This document shows positions 1 to 9,281 of a DNA stretch of 64,000 nucleotides, one piece after another. The number at the start of each line of letters is the position of its first letter. The stretch's first letter is position 1. The stretch is from a virus, in IMG/VR virus record IMGVR_UViG_3300032331_003609, positions 62,001 to 126,000 of that record, one strand, 5' to 3'. The notes under the pieces were generated by a model. It searched no databases, was not told where the DNA came from, and worked only from the letters and a program-made list of their open reading frames with translations. Both the position numbers and the translations under genes were made by a program.

Positions 1-285
1 AACTTCTATCACCTCATTATTCGCTTTTAGATCCTCCCTAATTGCACGATAAGGACAAACCATACTTATCACTACATCATGTCCCTTTTGGCTCATAAAG
101 CGAGCTATAGTGAACGATTTTTCGATGTTTCTGATCCTTCCAGAGTATGAATAATCGGTATTTGGGAAGATCTCTCTTAGATCATCTCCATCTATCCAAA
201 TAGTGCTATTCCCAAGTTTTTTTACCAGCCTGCTAGCCATCTCGGTCTTTCCCGTTCCTGGCTGTCCGATGAATAAATAAATCAT
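1..285 (-). CDS. APS-kinase-like P-loop kinase (partial, runs off window)
   Basis: The first 95 codons of a reverse-strand gene whose 3' end lies outside the window. A Walker A motif GQPGTGKT is at residues 7-14, followed by IDGDDLRE at 31-38 and VISMVCPYRA near 72-81. That order matches adenylylsulfate kinase (CysC), which phosphorylates APS to PAPS, the sulfuryl donor for sulfation. Seen directly: the P-loop and the DGD and CPYR motifs. Inferred: the substrate, because related P-loop kinases share this fold. It sits at the edge of a sugar-modification island, where PAPS would be a plausible co-substrate. ATG start at 285. Confidence 0.6.
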   Translation of the reverse strand, partial: MIYLFIGQPGTGKTEMASRLVKKLGNSTIWIDGDDLREIFPNTDYSYSGRIRNIEKSFTIARFMSQKGHDVVISMVCPYRAIREDLKANNEVIEV

Positions 286-296
286 ATGCTTAAAAT

Positions 297-413
297 TTAA
301 TGGTTATATGTAAATGGATCTCTTTTTCTAATTTCTTCTATTTTTTTTAGAAATTCTTTCTTTTTTTTCCTTTTTTGGAAGTAATTTTTAATCCAGTTGA
401 TTAGTTTTCTCAT
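297..413 (-). CDS. Small basic hypothetical protein
   Basis: A 38-residue ORF ending 11 bases upstream of the APS-kinase-like start on the same strand, so it could be its operon partner. The product is Lys/Arg-rich and helical, with an amphipathic start and the tail RKRDPFTYNH. An in-frame ATG at 464 would give 55 residues. Neither start has a clear ribosome binding site. I do not recognise the family. It is the only ORF filling this gap, which argues modestly for it being real. Confidence 0.4.
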   Translation of the reverse strand: MRKLINWIKNYFQKRKKKKEFLKKIEEIRKRDPFTYNH

Positions 414-514
414 TGCATTTATTATATTAATTATATATTTTAAGTTTCCCACCCTATATGGCATATTATTTCGGAATTTTATTGCATTTTGCTCTAAAAT
501 ATTAAAATATAAAT

Positions 515-1741
515 ATGGTCTGGAATTACAAAGACACATTGCTAGTTCACGTTGAGCTTTCTAATATGTGTAATGCTGCTTGTCCGCTTTGTCCAAGATA
601 CGTGAATAACTCATTAAGAGTCAATCCCGAGCTTGATTTGGGTAGTGTTTCATTAGAAGATTTTAAAAAATGGTTCCCCTTAGATTTTGTTCAGAAAAGT
701 AAAAGCTGGATATTTTGCGGAACCAATGGTGATCCTATAATGGCAAGGGATGTTTACGAAATACTGGAATATGTACTTCGCAATTCGGAAGCGAAGGTTC
801 AGGTAAACACTAACGGATCCATCAGAGATGGGGAATTTTGGGAAAAAATGGGAGCATTATTTGCAGAACCCTGTGTCAATAGTAGATACGTTGTTTTTTC
901 AGTCGATGGATTGGAAGACACAAATCACATCTATAGAAGAAACGTCAAATGGGATAGGGTGATGGAAAATATGGGAGCATATTCCAAATCGGGTTCTACC
1001 GGAATTTGGGATTTTTTAATATTTAAACACAACGAACATCAGTTAGATGAGGCAGAGGCACTTTGTAAAAAAATAGGATTAGCGTTTTCTCCAAAAAGAC
1101 CTTTCGGGTTTGAGACAGGAAACCCAGATGAATATCAGGATCTAATGGTTTATGATTTAGATGGCAATTTTTTATACAGGATAGAACCTGCTAGCGAAGA
1201 GTGGAGATTAAACAGATCCCTCAATAAATTTCAAAAAGGGGAAGAAAAAATATGGGTTCCCGGGAAGGAGAAAAAAAGTAAGGATCAGACAGAAGAAAAA
1301 TGGAACGGATTAATAGAAAGAGATCTTCCTAAATATCAATTTCCAGAAAGATTCAAGGGAAAATCTGTTAGCTGTAAATCATGCCATCCTATAGGAAAGG
1401 AAATATACGTTGACTGTAAGGGTAATGTTATGCCTTGCTGTTTTGTAGGAACAATGTACAATAGTGATTTTCAACACCACGAAGCATTGCAGATCAAAAA
1501 GCACTTACAAGATTGGGGGTTAGATAAAATAAATTTAAACAACCATTCTCTTGAAGAAATATTAGACAGCAAGTATTTAGACGATGTATTTGCAAATAGA
1601 TGGGATGGTGCTAAAAAGGATGAGGATAAAATGGGATATTGTTTCAATACATGTTCGGTTGATCATATGAAAGACCTTTTCGTTAGAAAGGAGGAATTAC
1701 CTATATCCCCGGAAAAACACGAGATAAAAAGTCTTATATAG
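515..1741 (+). CDS. Radical SAM protein with C-terminal Cys cluster
   Basis: A 408-residue protein with the radical SAM signature CNAACPLC at residues 19-26 (CX3CX2C), which binds the catalytic [4Fe-4S] cluster and cleaves S-adenosylmethionine. A second Cys-rich region near residues 286-312 contains CKSCHP and MPCC, and CFNTC follows near the end, consistent with a SPASM- or twitch-type auxiliary cluster. Such proteins modify peptides or sugars; the substrate here is unknown. It is the first gene of a plus-strand run shared with the duplicated GT-like protein and the SDR enzymes. The start is the ATG behind an A/T-rich leader. Confidence 0.8.
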   Translation: MVWNYKDTLLVHVELSNMCNAACPLCPRYVNNSLRVNPELDLGSVSLEDFKKWFPLDFVQKSKSWIFCGTNGDPIMARDVYEILEYVLRNSEAKVQVNTNGSIRDGEFWEKMGALFAEPCVNSRYVVFSVDGLEDTNHIYRRNVKWDRVMENMGAYSKSGSTGIWDFLIFKHNEHQLDEAEALCKKIGLAFSPKRPFGFETGNPDEYQDLMVYDLDGNFLYRIEPASEEWRLNRSLNKFQKGEEKIWVPGKEKKSKDQTEEKWNGLIERDLPKYQFPERFKGKSVSCKSCHPIGKEIYVDCKGNVMPCCFVGTMYNSDFQHHEALQIKKHLQDWGLDKINLNNHSLEEILDSKYLDDVFANRWDGAKKDEDKMGYCFNTCSVDHMKDLFVRKEELPISPEKHEIKSLI

Positions 1742-1756
1742 AGGTATTTTTTAGTC

Positions 1757-1767
1757 GATATATAAAA
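1757..1767 (+). promoter_or_regulatory. GATATATAA-like box
   Basis: GATATATAAAA lies 2 bases before the ATG at 1770. One of the recurrent boxes described in the findings. The very short spacing would give a nearly leaderless transcript if it acts as a -10 element. Confidence 0.4.
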
Positions 1768-1769
1768 AT

Positions 1770-4265
1770 ATGAACAATACTATAAATTTAGTTTATGATG
1801 ATTGGCCATTAGATCAGGATCATCCCAATCCTAATGGTGATAAATATTTTCCCGAACCTAATGCGTGGATGACAGGAGATGGTCCGATGGAAACCCTTAG
1901 ATATGATAATTATGTTCACAGAAGAATGGAGGACGTTGATAAGTATCAAGAGGAAAATTTCTTCTATGTTGTTTGGCATAGGCATTCTCTATACAATAGA
2001 TTTTTGCACTTTGACAGACTACCGATAGGTGATGACATGATTGGGCATTTTCAAAGAAAGCCTAATTTATTTCTTCTTTTGATAAATGATCAGGAAATCG
2101 AACCAAGAGAAACCATAAATAAACTTGATTTAGCTCTTGAAAGAAATAATATAGATCCAAGAAAAGTATTTTTAGTTAACAACAATTCAAGAAACTGGGA
2201 ATATAAAAGAGAACTTGGAAGTAACATCAATGTTCATAGCTGTAGAGCAATGCCCCTAGCTCTTGCAAAAACCCCCAAAAGTGTTTTCGTAGAGAATAAA
2301 GAGGGGTCATTTTTCATGTCACATAATCATTCTTTGAGAGAAAGCAGATCTGCTTTTGTTTGCCTTCTTAAGAAATATAATTTGATTGATGATTTTGATT
2401 GGTCCTATTTAAAACTCTGGAGAATGCCAACACAGGACTGGGAGACAATCTATAGAAGGATATTTAATGACTCTGATATGGAATTTTTAATGCCTGAGAT
2501 TGAATATTTCAATGCGTACGGGGTTAAGAAAAGCAATTATGAATCACATTTTCCATGGCTTGATGAAATAACCATGGATAGTCCTTCCTGGTGGGAAACA
2601 TTTAATCCTCAGCAGTACGAAAATACTTATTTCAATGTGACTGTAGAGACCCAATATTTCGGAAGGGATCTTCATATAACCGAAAAATCATTCAAGCCGT
2701 TTATACATTTGCAATTTCCTATGATACTAGCTTCTAGACATCATATTAAACATATGCGTGAATATTATGGCTACGATTTCTTTGATGATGTAATCAATCA
2801 TGATTATGATAACGTTAAGAGCGATAGAGATAGAATTTTTAGGTTTATAGAGGAATTAAAAAGGATTCAGGAAAATAAAGAATTCTTCATAGAATTTTAT
2901 AAGAATAATAAAGAAAGATTCTTAAAAAATCAAGAAATGGTTTATTCTTTTACTAATGAATATGATGCCAGCTATTTTTCTGCACTAACAAAATTTGATC
3001 ATCCAAAGGAAACGCTTAATTTAGTTTATGATAATTGGGACATGGAGACTAATCGTCCTATAAGGGGAAACTCTGAAGACCTATACACTAATACTTTTCA
3101 TATGAATTTGGATAGCGTTGTAGGATCACTTCAATTTGATAGGAGATTAATCAGAAGATTCAGACTAGAGGACGTTCCAAAAATGAAAAATCAAATATTT
3201 TTCTATTTCATAACTTTAATCCCCGGTATTTTATCCGAAAATATAAAAGCAGGGAAGCTTCCGATAAACAAAGATGCTATTAACACACTAAAGGAGTGTC
3301 CAAACTTTAATGTTATAATAATGAATGAACAGGAAGCTGAGAGGAAAGAAGCATTGGTACTTCTAGACAAATGGACAAGAGAAACAGGATTAGATCAGGG
3401 GCAAATATGGTTTTCCAATAACAATCCAAGGCTTGAAGAATTTAAGGAAGAAATAGGAACGGGAATAAACGTACATTCGACTGTTAGATTAGCTAACTTC
3501 ACTGCTAATTCTGTTATACATTCTGTAGGTAGAGTGGAATTTAAACCTAATAAAGATGGTGAATTTTTTATGTGTCATAACAGAAGACCAAGACCACATA
3601 GATATGGACTACTTTGCTTGCTTAAAAAGACAGGAATTTTAGAAGATGTTGATTGGTCCTTAGTTCAAGGATTTCAATTCAAGGATAATAAACACCCAGA
3701 AGCATTCTTTGGAGAAATATTCAACGGTGATGATATAGCAAATATGAGAGAAGAGATTGATTATTTTTCTAGCATCGAACAAAAGAAAAGTAGATATGAA
3801 GAGGAAAGAACATGGTTTGATGACAGAGATAATGAGAATAATGTTCCATGGAATGAAACATACGATAAGAATCAATTGGAAAATTCCTATTTTAATATCA
3901 CGACGGAAACGGAATTTGCTTCTGATTTAACACATATATCTGAGAAATCGTTTAAATCGTTTTGCGCAATGCAATTTCCATTAATACTTGCATCTGCACA
4001 TCATATTAGAGAAATTAAAAAGAAATATGATTTTGATTTCTTTGATGATGTTATCAATCATGATTATGATGAGGAGGAAAATCACAGAGATAGACTTTTT
4101 AAATTTGTTAAAGAGATAAAAAGAATAAATGACAATAAGGAATTCTTTATAGACTTTTATAAAAATAATAGGATGAGATTTGAAGAAAATTTAAGAAAAA
4201 TAGAAGAGAAGGTTAAGGATCAAACGGATTCAGATTTTCTTAAAAAAATATCAGGCATAATATGA
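1770..4265 (+). CDS. Internally duplicated GT-like protein
   Basis: An 831-residue protein made of two homologous halves, about 1-410 and 414-831. Each half begins with a (I/L)NLVYD(D/N)W block. Each ends with the module ITEKSFKPF or ISEKSFKSF, then QFPLILAS or QFPMILAS, HHI, and FFDDVINHDYD. The same C-terminal module appears once in the protein at 29713. It resembles the donor-binding region of GT10 (fucosyltransferase-like) proteins, but I cannot prove the family. The stop codon overlaps the next start by 4 bases, so it is translationally coupled to the SDR/oxygenase gene. Function is inferred only from this context. Confidence 0.7.
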   Translation: MNNTINLVYDDWPLDQDHPNPNGDKYFPEPNAWMTGDGPMETLRYDNYVHRRMEDVDKYQEENFFYVVWHRHSLYNRFLHFDRLPIGDDMIGHFQRKPNLFLLLINDQEIEPRETINKLDLALERNNIDPRKVFLVNNNSRNWEYKRELGSNINVHSCRAMPLALAKTPKSVFVENKEGSFFMSHNHSLRESRSAFVCLLKKYNLIDDFDWSYLKLWRMPTQDWETIYRRIFNDSDMEFLMPEIEYFNAYGVKKSNYESHFPWLDEITMDSPSWWETFNPQQYENTYFNVTVETQYFGRDLHITEKSFKPFIHLQFPMILASRHHIKHMREYYGYDFFDDVINHDYDNVKSDRDRIFRFIEELKRIQENKEFFIEFYKNNKERFLKNQEMVYSFTNEYDASYFSALTKFDHPKETLNLVYDNWDMETNRPIRGNSEDLYTNTFHMNLDSVVGSLQFDRRLIRRFRLEDVPKMKNQIFFYFITLIPGILSENIKAGKLPINKDAINTLKECPNFNVIIMNEQEAERKEALVLLDKWTRETGLDQGQIWFSNNNPRLEEFKEEIGTGINVHSTVRLANFTANSVIHSVGRVEFKPNKDGEFFMCHNRRPRPHRYGLLCLLKKTGILEDVDWSLVQGFQFKDNKHPEAFFGEIFNGDDIANMREEIDYFSSIEQKKSRYEEERTWFDDRDNENNVPWNETYDKNQLENSYFNITTETEFASDLTHISEKSFKSFCAMQFPLILASAHHIREIKKKYDFDFFDDVINHDYDEEENHRDRLFKFVKEIKRINDNKEFFIDFYKNNRMRFEENLRKIEEKVKDQTDSDFLKKISGII

Positions 4266-5959
4266 AAACAGTATTAATTACCGGATGTAACGGTTTAGTC
4301 GGAAGTTATCTTAGGGATATGTGTCTGAATAACGGATGGAAAGTTATTGGGGTCGATAGGAATTCGACGAAAAGAATCACAAAGAATTTAAATTACACAT
4401 TTAAAAAACTTGATCTTCTTTCAGAGATTAACATAATAAATTTATTTAAAGATTATAAATATGATGTTGTTTTTAATTGCTTTGGAATCAAAGGATCTCC
4501 GATAAAAGCAAAAGATAATCCGGCAGATTTTCTATATCCATCATTTAAAATAAACACCGAAATAATAAATCAGTGTTATCTGAATGATTCTTGGTTAGTT
4601 TTTGTCAGCTCTGTTGGTGTTTACAGTCCAGCAGAAAAATTCACGGAAGGAGATGTTTGGAAAACATTACCGTCAGAATCTGATTGGTTTCCTTCCTGGT
4701 CTAAAAGAATGGGAGAATTATTACTGGAATCATATAAAGTTCAGTATGGATACGATAAATGGACAATAGTAAGACCTGCAAATATTTTTGGGGAATACGA
4801 CGATTTTAGTGGAGGCGGAACCTTGATCTCAACGATGGTTAAAAAAGTATACGAAGCTAACGGAGAGATCGAAGCTTGGGGAGATGGTACTCCAATCAGA
4901 GATTTTATCTATGGAAAAGATGTCGCGTCTGCTTTAATTAAAGTGTATGAAAGAGGAGTAAGAGATATAGTAAATTGTGGATCTGGTATTGAGGTATCAA
5001 TAAAAGAGGTTATAGAAGAAATAATAAAAGCAAGCGGTAAACAAATATCTATCAATTGGAATTCATCCAAACCGAATGGGGATTTAAGAAGACTAATGGA
5101 CACAGATAAACAAGAGATACATGGTATAATGCCAGAAACTAAGTTTGAAGATGCTATTAAAAATGTATATGATTACTACATAAGATCTATTAAGGGGGAA
5201 GATCCAATAATACCAGCAAGCGATATATTAAAAGAAGGAGCATATTTGGGTAAAATATCAGATTTTTTAGAAGAAGACGAGCTAGAAAAATTCAAGGAAA
5301 TGATAAAATCAGTTAAAGAATATTCATCTGAAGATATAGAAAATAGACTTGTTTGTAGATATAATTATGACGATCTTGAAAATCCATATGATCATGCAAT
5401 TCCTCCAAGTAAAGTTCCGGAGAGGGATGCTTGGGTAAGGAAGAATAATTTTCATGTTTGGCAAAAGTGGTGGGAGTTTAAATACCCAGATCATGAATAT
5501 TTTGATAATATAGCAATTAAGATAATAAAGAATCTTTATCCCCAGGTATCGGAACATCTTGATAATCCTAGCAATGTAGATTCTAGGGGTAATATGGCAC
5601 TTTTTGAAGATGGACATTATATTGATATCCATAACGACGGAGCTAATGCTGGAAGATTATGTGTGATTATATTTTATTTATCTGACGAAAGCACATATCG
5701 TGACGGGGGTGGACAGCTTAAGATAATCACAAACTCAGGTAAAGAATGTTATATAGATCCATTTTTCGATAATTTTTGTGTTATGGATTTTGCTAGAAAT
5801 AATATAAAGCACGAAGTTAAGATGGTAAATAATGGATTTAAAAGGTACACGTATATAAATTTCATTAAATTCGAGGATAGCTCTCTTTTAGAAACTATCT
5901 TCCCGCCCATAGTAAAAGAGATTACTGAGACAAAAATAGAAAAGAAAAAAATAATATGA
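4262..5959 (+). CDS. SDR epimerase fused to 2OG-Fe(II) oxygenase
   Basis: A 565-residue two-domain protein. Residues 1-310 are an extended short-chain dehydrogenase/reductase with the NAD(P)-binding TGCNGLVG at 7-14 and RPANIFGE near 171. Residues 320-560 look like a 2-oxoglutarate/Fe(II) dioxygenase: the HND motif places H457 and D459, and a distal His is near 517 followed by a basic residue. The usual catalytic YxxxK of the SDR reads PSWSK, so the Tyr is missing. Likely role: making and hydroxylating a sugar nucleotide or a glycosylated target. It overlaps both neighbours by 4 bases, indicating a tight operon. Confidence 0.8.
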   Translation: MKTVLITGCNGLVGSYLRDMCLNNGWKVIGVDRNSTKRITKNLNYTFKKLDLLSEINIINLFKDYKYDVVFNCFGIKGSPIKAKDNPADFLYPSFKINTEIINQCYLNDSWLVFVSSVGVYSPAEKFTEGDVWKTLPSESDWFPSWSKRMGELLLESYKVQYGYDKWTIVRPANIFGEYDDFSGGGTLISTMVKKVYEANGEIEAWGDGTPIRDFIYGKDVASALIKVYERGVRDIVNCGSGIEVSIKEVIEEIIKASGKQISINWNSSKPNGDLRRLMDTDKQEIHGIMPETKFEDAIKNVYDYYIRSIKGEDPIIPASDILKEGAYLGKISDFLEEDELEKFKEMIKSVKEYSSEDIENRLVCRYNYDDLENPYDHAIPPSKVPERDAWVRKNNFHVWQKWWEFKYPDHEYFDNIAIKIIKNLYPQVSEHLDNPSNVDSRGNMALFEDGHYIDIHNDGANAGRLCVIIFYLSDESTYRDGGGQLKIITNSGKECYIDPFFDNFCVMDFARNNIKHEVKMVNNGFKRYTYINFIKFEDSSLLETIFPPIVKEITETKIEKKKII

Positions 5960-6930
5960 TAAACAAGAATTCAAGAATTTTGATTACCGGTGGATCTGGA
6001 TTGGTTGGGCAAAACCTAACTGAAAGATTGGTTGGGGAAGGCTATACAGATTTAAGAGTAAATCTTCACAGAAGAGGAGTTAGAAAAGTTCATGATAGTG
6101 TTAATTACACTTATCACGATCTTCAAACATATGACGGATGTCAAATTGCAACGCGAGATGTAGATGTTGTTTTTCATGCTGCTGCTTCCACGTCAAATGC
6201 TGTTGATACGGTAGTTGATCCACTGGCTCATGTTACACCAAATGTTGCAATGAATAATTTTCTTATTGATGCAGCTTGGAGAAATAATGTTCAGCATTAT
6301 ATTTTCATATCTTCCAATACAGTTTATCCTCCAAAAGGAGATGAGCCAGTGATCGAAACTGATTTTTTGTTTGACGAGCCATATCCTGTTTATTTTCCGG
6401 TTGGCTGGATGAAGAGATACGCAGAGGTTCAATGTGAACTGTATGGCAAATATCTTCCAAGAAAAATGAAATCAACTGTAATAAGACCAGCTAACCTGTT
6501 CGGTCCACATGACAAGTATGATTTTAATAAATGTCACGTTACACCAGCAACAATAAGAAAGGTAGCAGATAGGATGGATCCAATACCGGTATGGGGAGAC
6601 GGATCAGAATTGAGAGACCTTCTTTATATAGACGATTTCGTAGAAGCATTACAGACAGTGATGGAAAAAGAGACCGAAATGTTCGAAGTATATAACGTTG
6701 GATCTAATAAGGTATATTCAGTTTTAGAAGTTCTCGAAAAAATGAAAGAAATAGCACAGCATAATGCACCAACAGAGTTCATTAGTGGTAAACCTTCTAT
6801 GATACCTACTAGAAAAATAGATTCTAATAAGATTAAAGATAAATTAGGATGGGAAGCTAAAACACCGCTAGAAGATGGATTACTTAGTGCATATCAATGG
6901 TACTTAGAGAACAAAAAAGAATTTGAATAG
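5956..6930 (+). CDS. NAD-dependent epimerase/dehydratase (GDP-fucose-synthase-like)
   Basis: A 324-residue extended SDR. The glycine motif TGGSGLVG is at residues 11-18. RPANLFGPHDKYDFNKCHV and WGDGSELRDLLYIDDFVEA are laid out as in GDP-L-fucose synthase and related epimerases. The position of the catalytic Tyr reads VGWMK instead of YxxxK, as in the neighbouring SDR domain. It is coupled by ATGA overlap to the gene before. Probably acts on a nucleotide sugar for phage or host glycans; the exact substrate is not visible. Confidence 0.82.
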   Translation: MINKNSRILITGGSGLVGQNLTERLVGEGYTDLRVNLHRRGVRKVHDSVNYTYHDLQTYDGCQIATRDVDVVFHAAASTSNAVDTVVDPLAHVTPNVAMNNFLIDAAWRNNVQHYIFISSNTVYPPKGDEPVIETDFLFDEPYPVYFPVGWMKRYAEVQCELYGKYLPRKMKSTVIRPANLFGPHDKYDFNKCHVTPATIRKVADRMDPIPVWGDGSELRDLLYIDDFVEALQTVMEKETEMFEVYNVGSNKVYSVLEVLEKMKEIAQHNAPTEFISGKPSMIPTRKIDSNKIKDKLGWEAKTPLEDGLLSAYQWYLENKKEFE

Positions 6931-6931
6931 T

Positions 6932-7834
6932 ATGAAAGGATTAATTTTTGCTGGATGTTCATTCACTTGGGGACAGGGATTGTATTACTATTCGGGTCTT
7001 GATACATTAGTTGAACCTGCACCAGATTGCTATGATGCTAAACTTGTTACCGATGCCCATAAAAAATATATGGAGACATTAAGATACCCAAGATTGGTTG
7101 CAAATCATTTTAAAACGTTTGAGGTTGTTTCTAAACAAAATGGAGGATCCGAAGAAACATCCGTACACTTTATAAATTCAGCATTTAATCCCGTTAATAA
7201 ATTTGATTTTCTGATAGATCAAACTTTCTCTTTTAGCGAGATCGAGTATGTAATAATACAAACTTCTCAGCCTAATAGAAATTCTTTTTATTTTGAATAT
7301 AAGGGAGAAGAGTGCCAATTTTTAATTCACGAGAAAACTACTAAGGGTAAGTTCTATGAATGGTTAATCGAAGAAAGAAAAATAACAATTGATGAATGGT
7401 TCGAAGATCATAAGAAGGATTATTTTGAAAAAATATCATCTTTAATGAAATTTCTAGAATCTAATGGGGTTAAAACAAAAATCCTTTGCTGGGAGGAAGA
7501 CTATTTAGATCTTATTAGATCTGATATTTTTATATACAATAGATTTATACCGATTAAATACAGAGATGAAAATTTTGATTCTATAAGAAAGATGATGGGT
7601 AAACATCCGCATCTCACTATAAATTCGGATTATGATAATTTTTCAGATCCCCCTAAGGATCATCACCCATCGAAAGAATGTCATCAAGTTATTTCTGAAT
7701 CTATAATTAATTCCATACAAAAAGATCTAGATAACAAAAAAGAATCTTACGTTTTTGACGGATCAAAAGAAGCGATAAAAGATTTTACTAGTACAATTCA
7801 ACCAATTAGAAAAAAAATAAAGAGTCTTATATAA
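6932..7834 (+). CDS. SGNH/GDSL-like protein
   Basis: A 300-residue protein beginning MKGLIFAGCSFTWGQG, a GDS-like block in which GCS replaces GDS. A DHHPSKECH segment near residue 244 could supply the Asp/His of the catalytic set. The SGNH fold usually carries esterases or sugar O-acyl hydrolases. An upstream TTG at 6923 is possible but overlaps the SDR gene; the ATG directly after the SDR stop is preferred. The 3' end overlaps the convergent radical SAM gene by 8 bases. Enzymatic function is inferred. Confidence 0.65.
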   Translation: MKGLIFAGCSFTWGQGLYYYSGLDTLVEPAPDCYDAKLVTDAHKKYMETLRYPRLVANHFKTFEVVSKQNGGSEETSVHFINSAFNPVNKFDFLIDQTFSFSEIEYVIIQTSQPNRNSFYFEYKGEECQFLIHEKTTKGKFYEWLIEERKITIDEWFEDHKKDYFEKISSLMKFLESNGVKTKILCWEEDYLDLIRSDIFIYNRFIPIKYRDENFDSIRKMMGKHPHLTINSDYDNFSDPPKDHHPSKECHQVISESIINSIQKDLDNKKESYVFDGSKEAIKDFTSTIQPIRKKIKSLI

Positions 7835-9272
7835 TCTTCTCCGGAGGATATGGGTATGTTCCTGTTTCAAAATGTGTTATTCTTCCATCATTCAAATTAA
7901 CAACAGGAATTGATTGATCTACTTTTATAGTTTCGTACCATTCTGATAATTCGGGAAACGTCTCTTTGAAATTTTTTCCTCTTCTGCTATCATACTGAAC
8001 ATAAAAGCTTTTGAAGTCGTGGTGTAACACTGATTTATCATCTTCTGTTGTTGTGTGACCTTTTTCTACTACCTGAAGATAATCTAACAGTCTTTGCATT
8101 TGTGCAAATTCCCCTACACTAAATAGATTAGGTGTCATTTTTTCGTTAAACCATTTACTTATTTTCGAATGAAGTTCTATCTTTATCTCGTCAGGTAAAA
8201 CTAAGGGTGACATGAATGCTGGCCATCTTAGAATATTAAGATCCACGTTTGGCTTATTAGCTCCATACTTCTTTTTTAATACTATCATATCATCTAAGAA
8301 ATCTGTAATGCTAAATAAACAAAGACTATTGATTGTCATCATGATGGTCAATGATCTTAACTTGGCTCTTTCTAACAAACTAACTAAATTGTTTCTCCAT
8401 GTTTCATACACCAATCCATCTCTAATATACTCTGCATGTCTTCCGTAAGATTCGTTGCTGGTATAGATGTCCATTTCTTTAATGTCCATCGTATTTGACA
8501 TCTCAATCATTTTTTCCAGTGTCTGTTCTGTCATCCCAAGATTTGAGTTAACAGCAAGCCTTAAATTAGGTGCAGGGCTGGATTTAAGTATTTCTATAAA
8601 ATCCCAAAAATTATGGCTTAATGAAGGTTCTCCCCCTGTGATTCTAATCTCTTCTAATGTTTGAGATAATTCTGGCCACCATTCAAAAAATGCTTGAACG
8701 AATGGATTTCTTTCGTTATGTTTTCCAAATATCTCTGACCAAGATCCATCACTTCTGTAAGCACCCGCAGAATCAGTTCTCATTTTTTGGTATGGACCAA
8801 ATTTCTGAATTTCCTTTCCCCATGTTGTGCTATATCCAGCATTACAATAACTGCAAGCAAAATTACACGTTCTGTCAAAACTTATTTCTAGGGTCTTTAA
8901 AAGAACATCATCTCTGTAATCCATTTCTTGAATTTTAGAAATGTCATCTTCGTCATAAATGATACTCTTATAAACCCTATCTGATACGTTATTTCTTCCA
9001 ATATCCTCTATCTTCCAGCAATATGAGCACTCAGCAGGTCTAATCCCAGTTAGCATCATTTTCCTCATCTGTTTCTTGTGCTTAGTATTATGGATTGCTG
9101 AGGGGTTTGTTTTTATCTCCTCCAGATCTATTGGGTGGGGAAGAGGTAGATGACACGAACCCGTATACCCGTGGCCAAGATGTATGCTTGCATTGTACCA
9201 TTTTGCTGCACAAAAGCTTTTACTGACCTTATTTAGATTCTTTTCTCTCCATTCTATTAGTTCTTTTGACAT
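7827..9272 (-). CDS. Radical SAM (twitch-type) protein
   Basis: A 481-residue protein, last gene of a reverse-strand operon. The cluster-binding motif CNFACSYC has cysteines at 136, 140 and 143, and the SAM-contacting ITGGEPSLS follows. The N-terminus carries extra cysteines at 21, 40, 82 and 85 in the blocks FCAAKW, GSCHLPLPHP and CSYCWK, all shared with its paralogue at 9850. This layout resembles phage radical SAM proteins with a twitch domain. Substrate unknown; the neighbouring glycosyltransferases and lectin-like proteins suggest glycan or protein modification. Confidence 0.82.
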   Translation of the reverse strand: MSKELIEWREKNLNKVSKSFCAAKWYNASIHLGHGYTGSCHLPLPHPIDLEEIKTNPSAIHNTKHKKQMRKMMLTGIRPAECSYCWKIEDIGRNNVSDRVYKSIIYDEDDISKIQEMDYRDDVLLKTLEISFDRTCNFACSYCNAGYSTTWGKEIQKFGPYQKMRTDSAGAYRSDGSWSEIFGKHNERNPFVQAFFEWWPELSQTLEEIRITGGEPSLSHNFWDFIEILKSSPAPNLRLAVNSNLGMTEQTLEKMIEMSNTMDIKEMDIYTSNESYGRHAEYIRDGLVYETWRNNLVSLLERAKLRSLTIMMTINSLCLFSITDFLDDMIVLKKKYGANKPNVDLNILRWPAFMSPLVLPDEIKIELHSKISKWFNEKMTPNLFSVGEFAQMQRLLDYLQVVEKGHTTTEDDKSVLHHDFKSFYVQYDSRRGKNFKETFPELSEWYETIKVDQSIPVVNLNDGRITHFETGTYPYPPEKII

Positions 9273-9281
9273 GTGTCTAAA

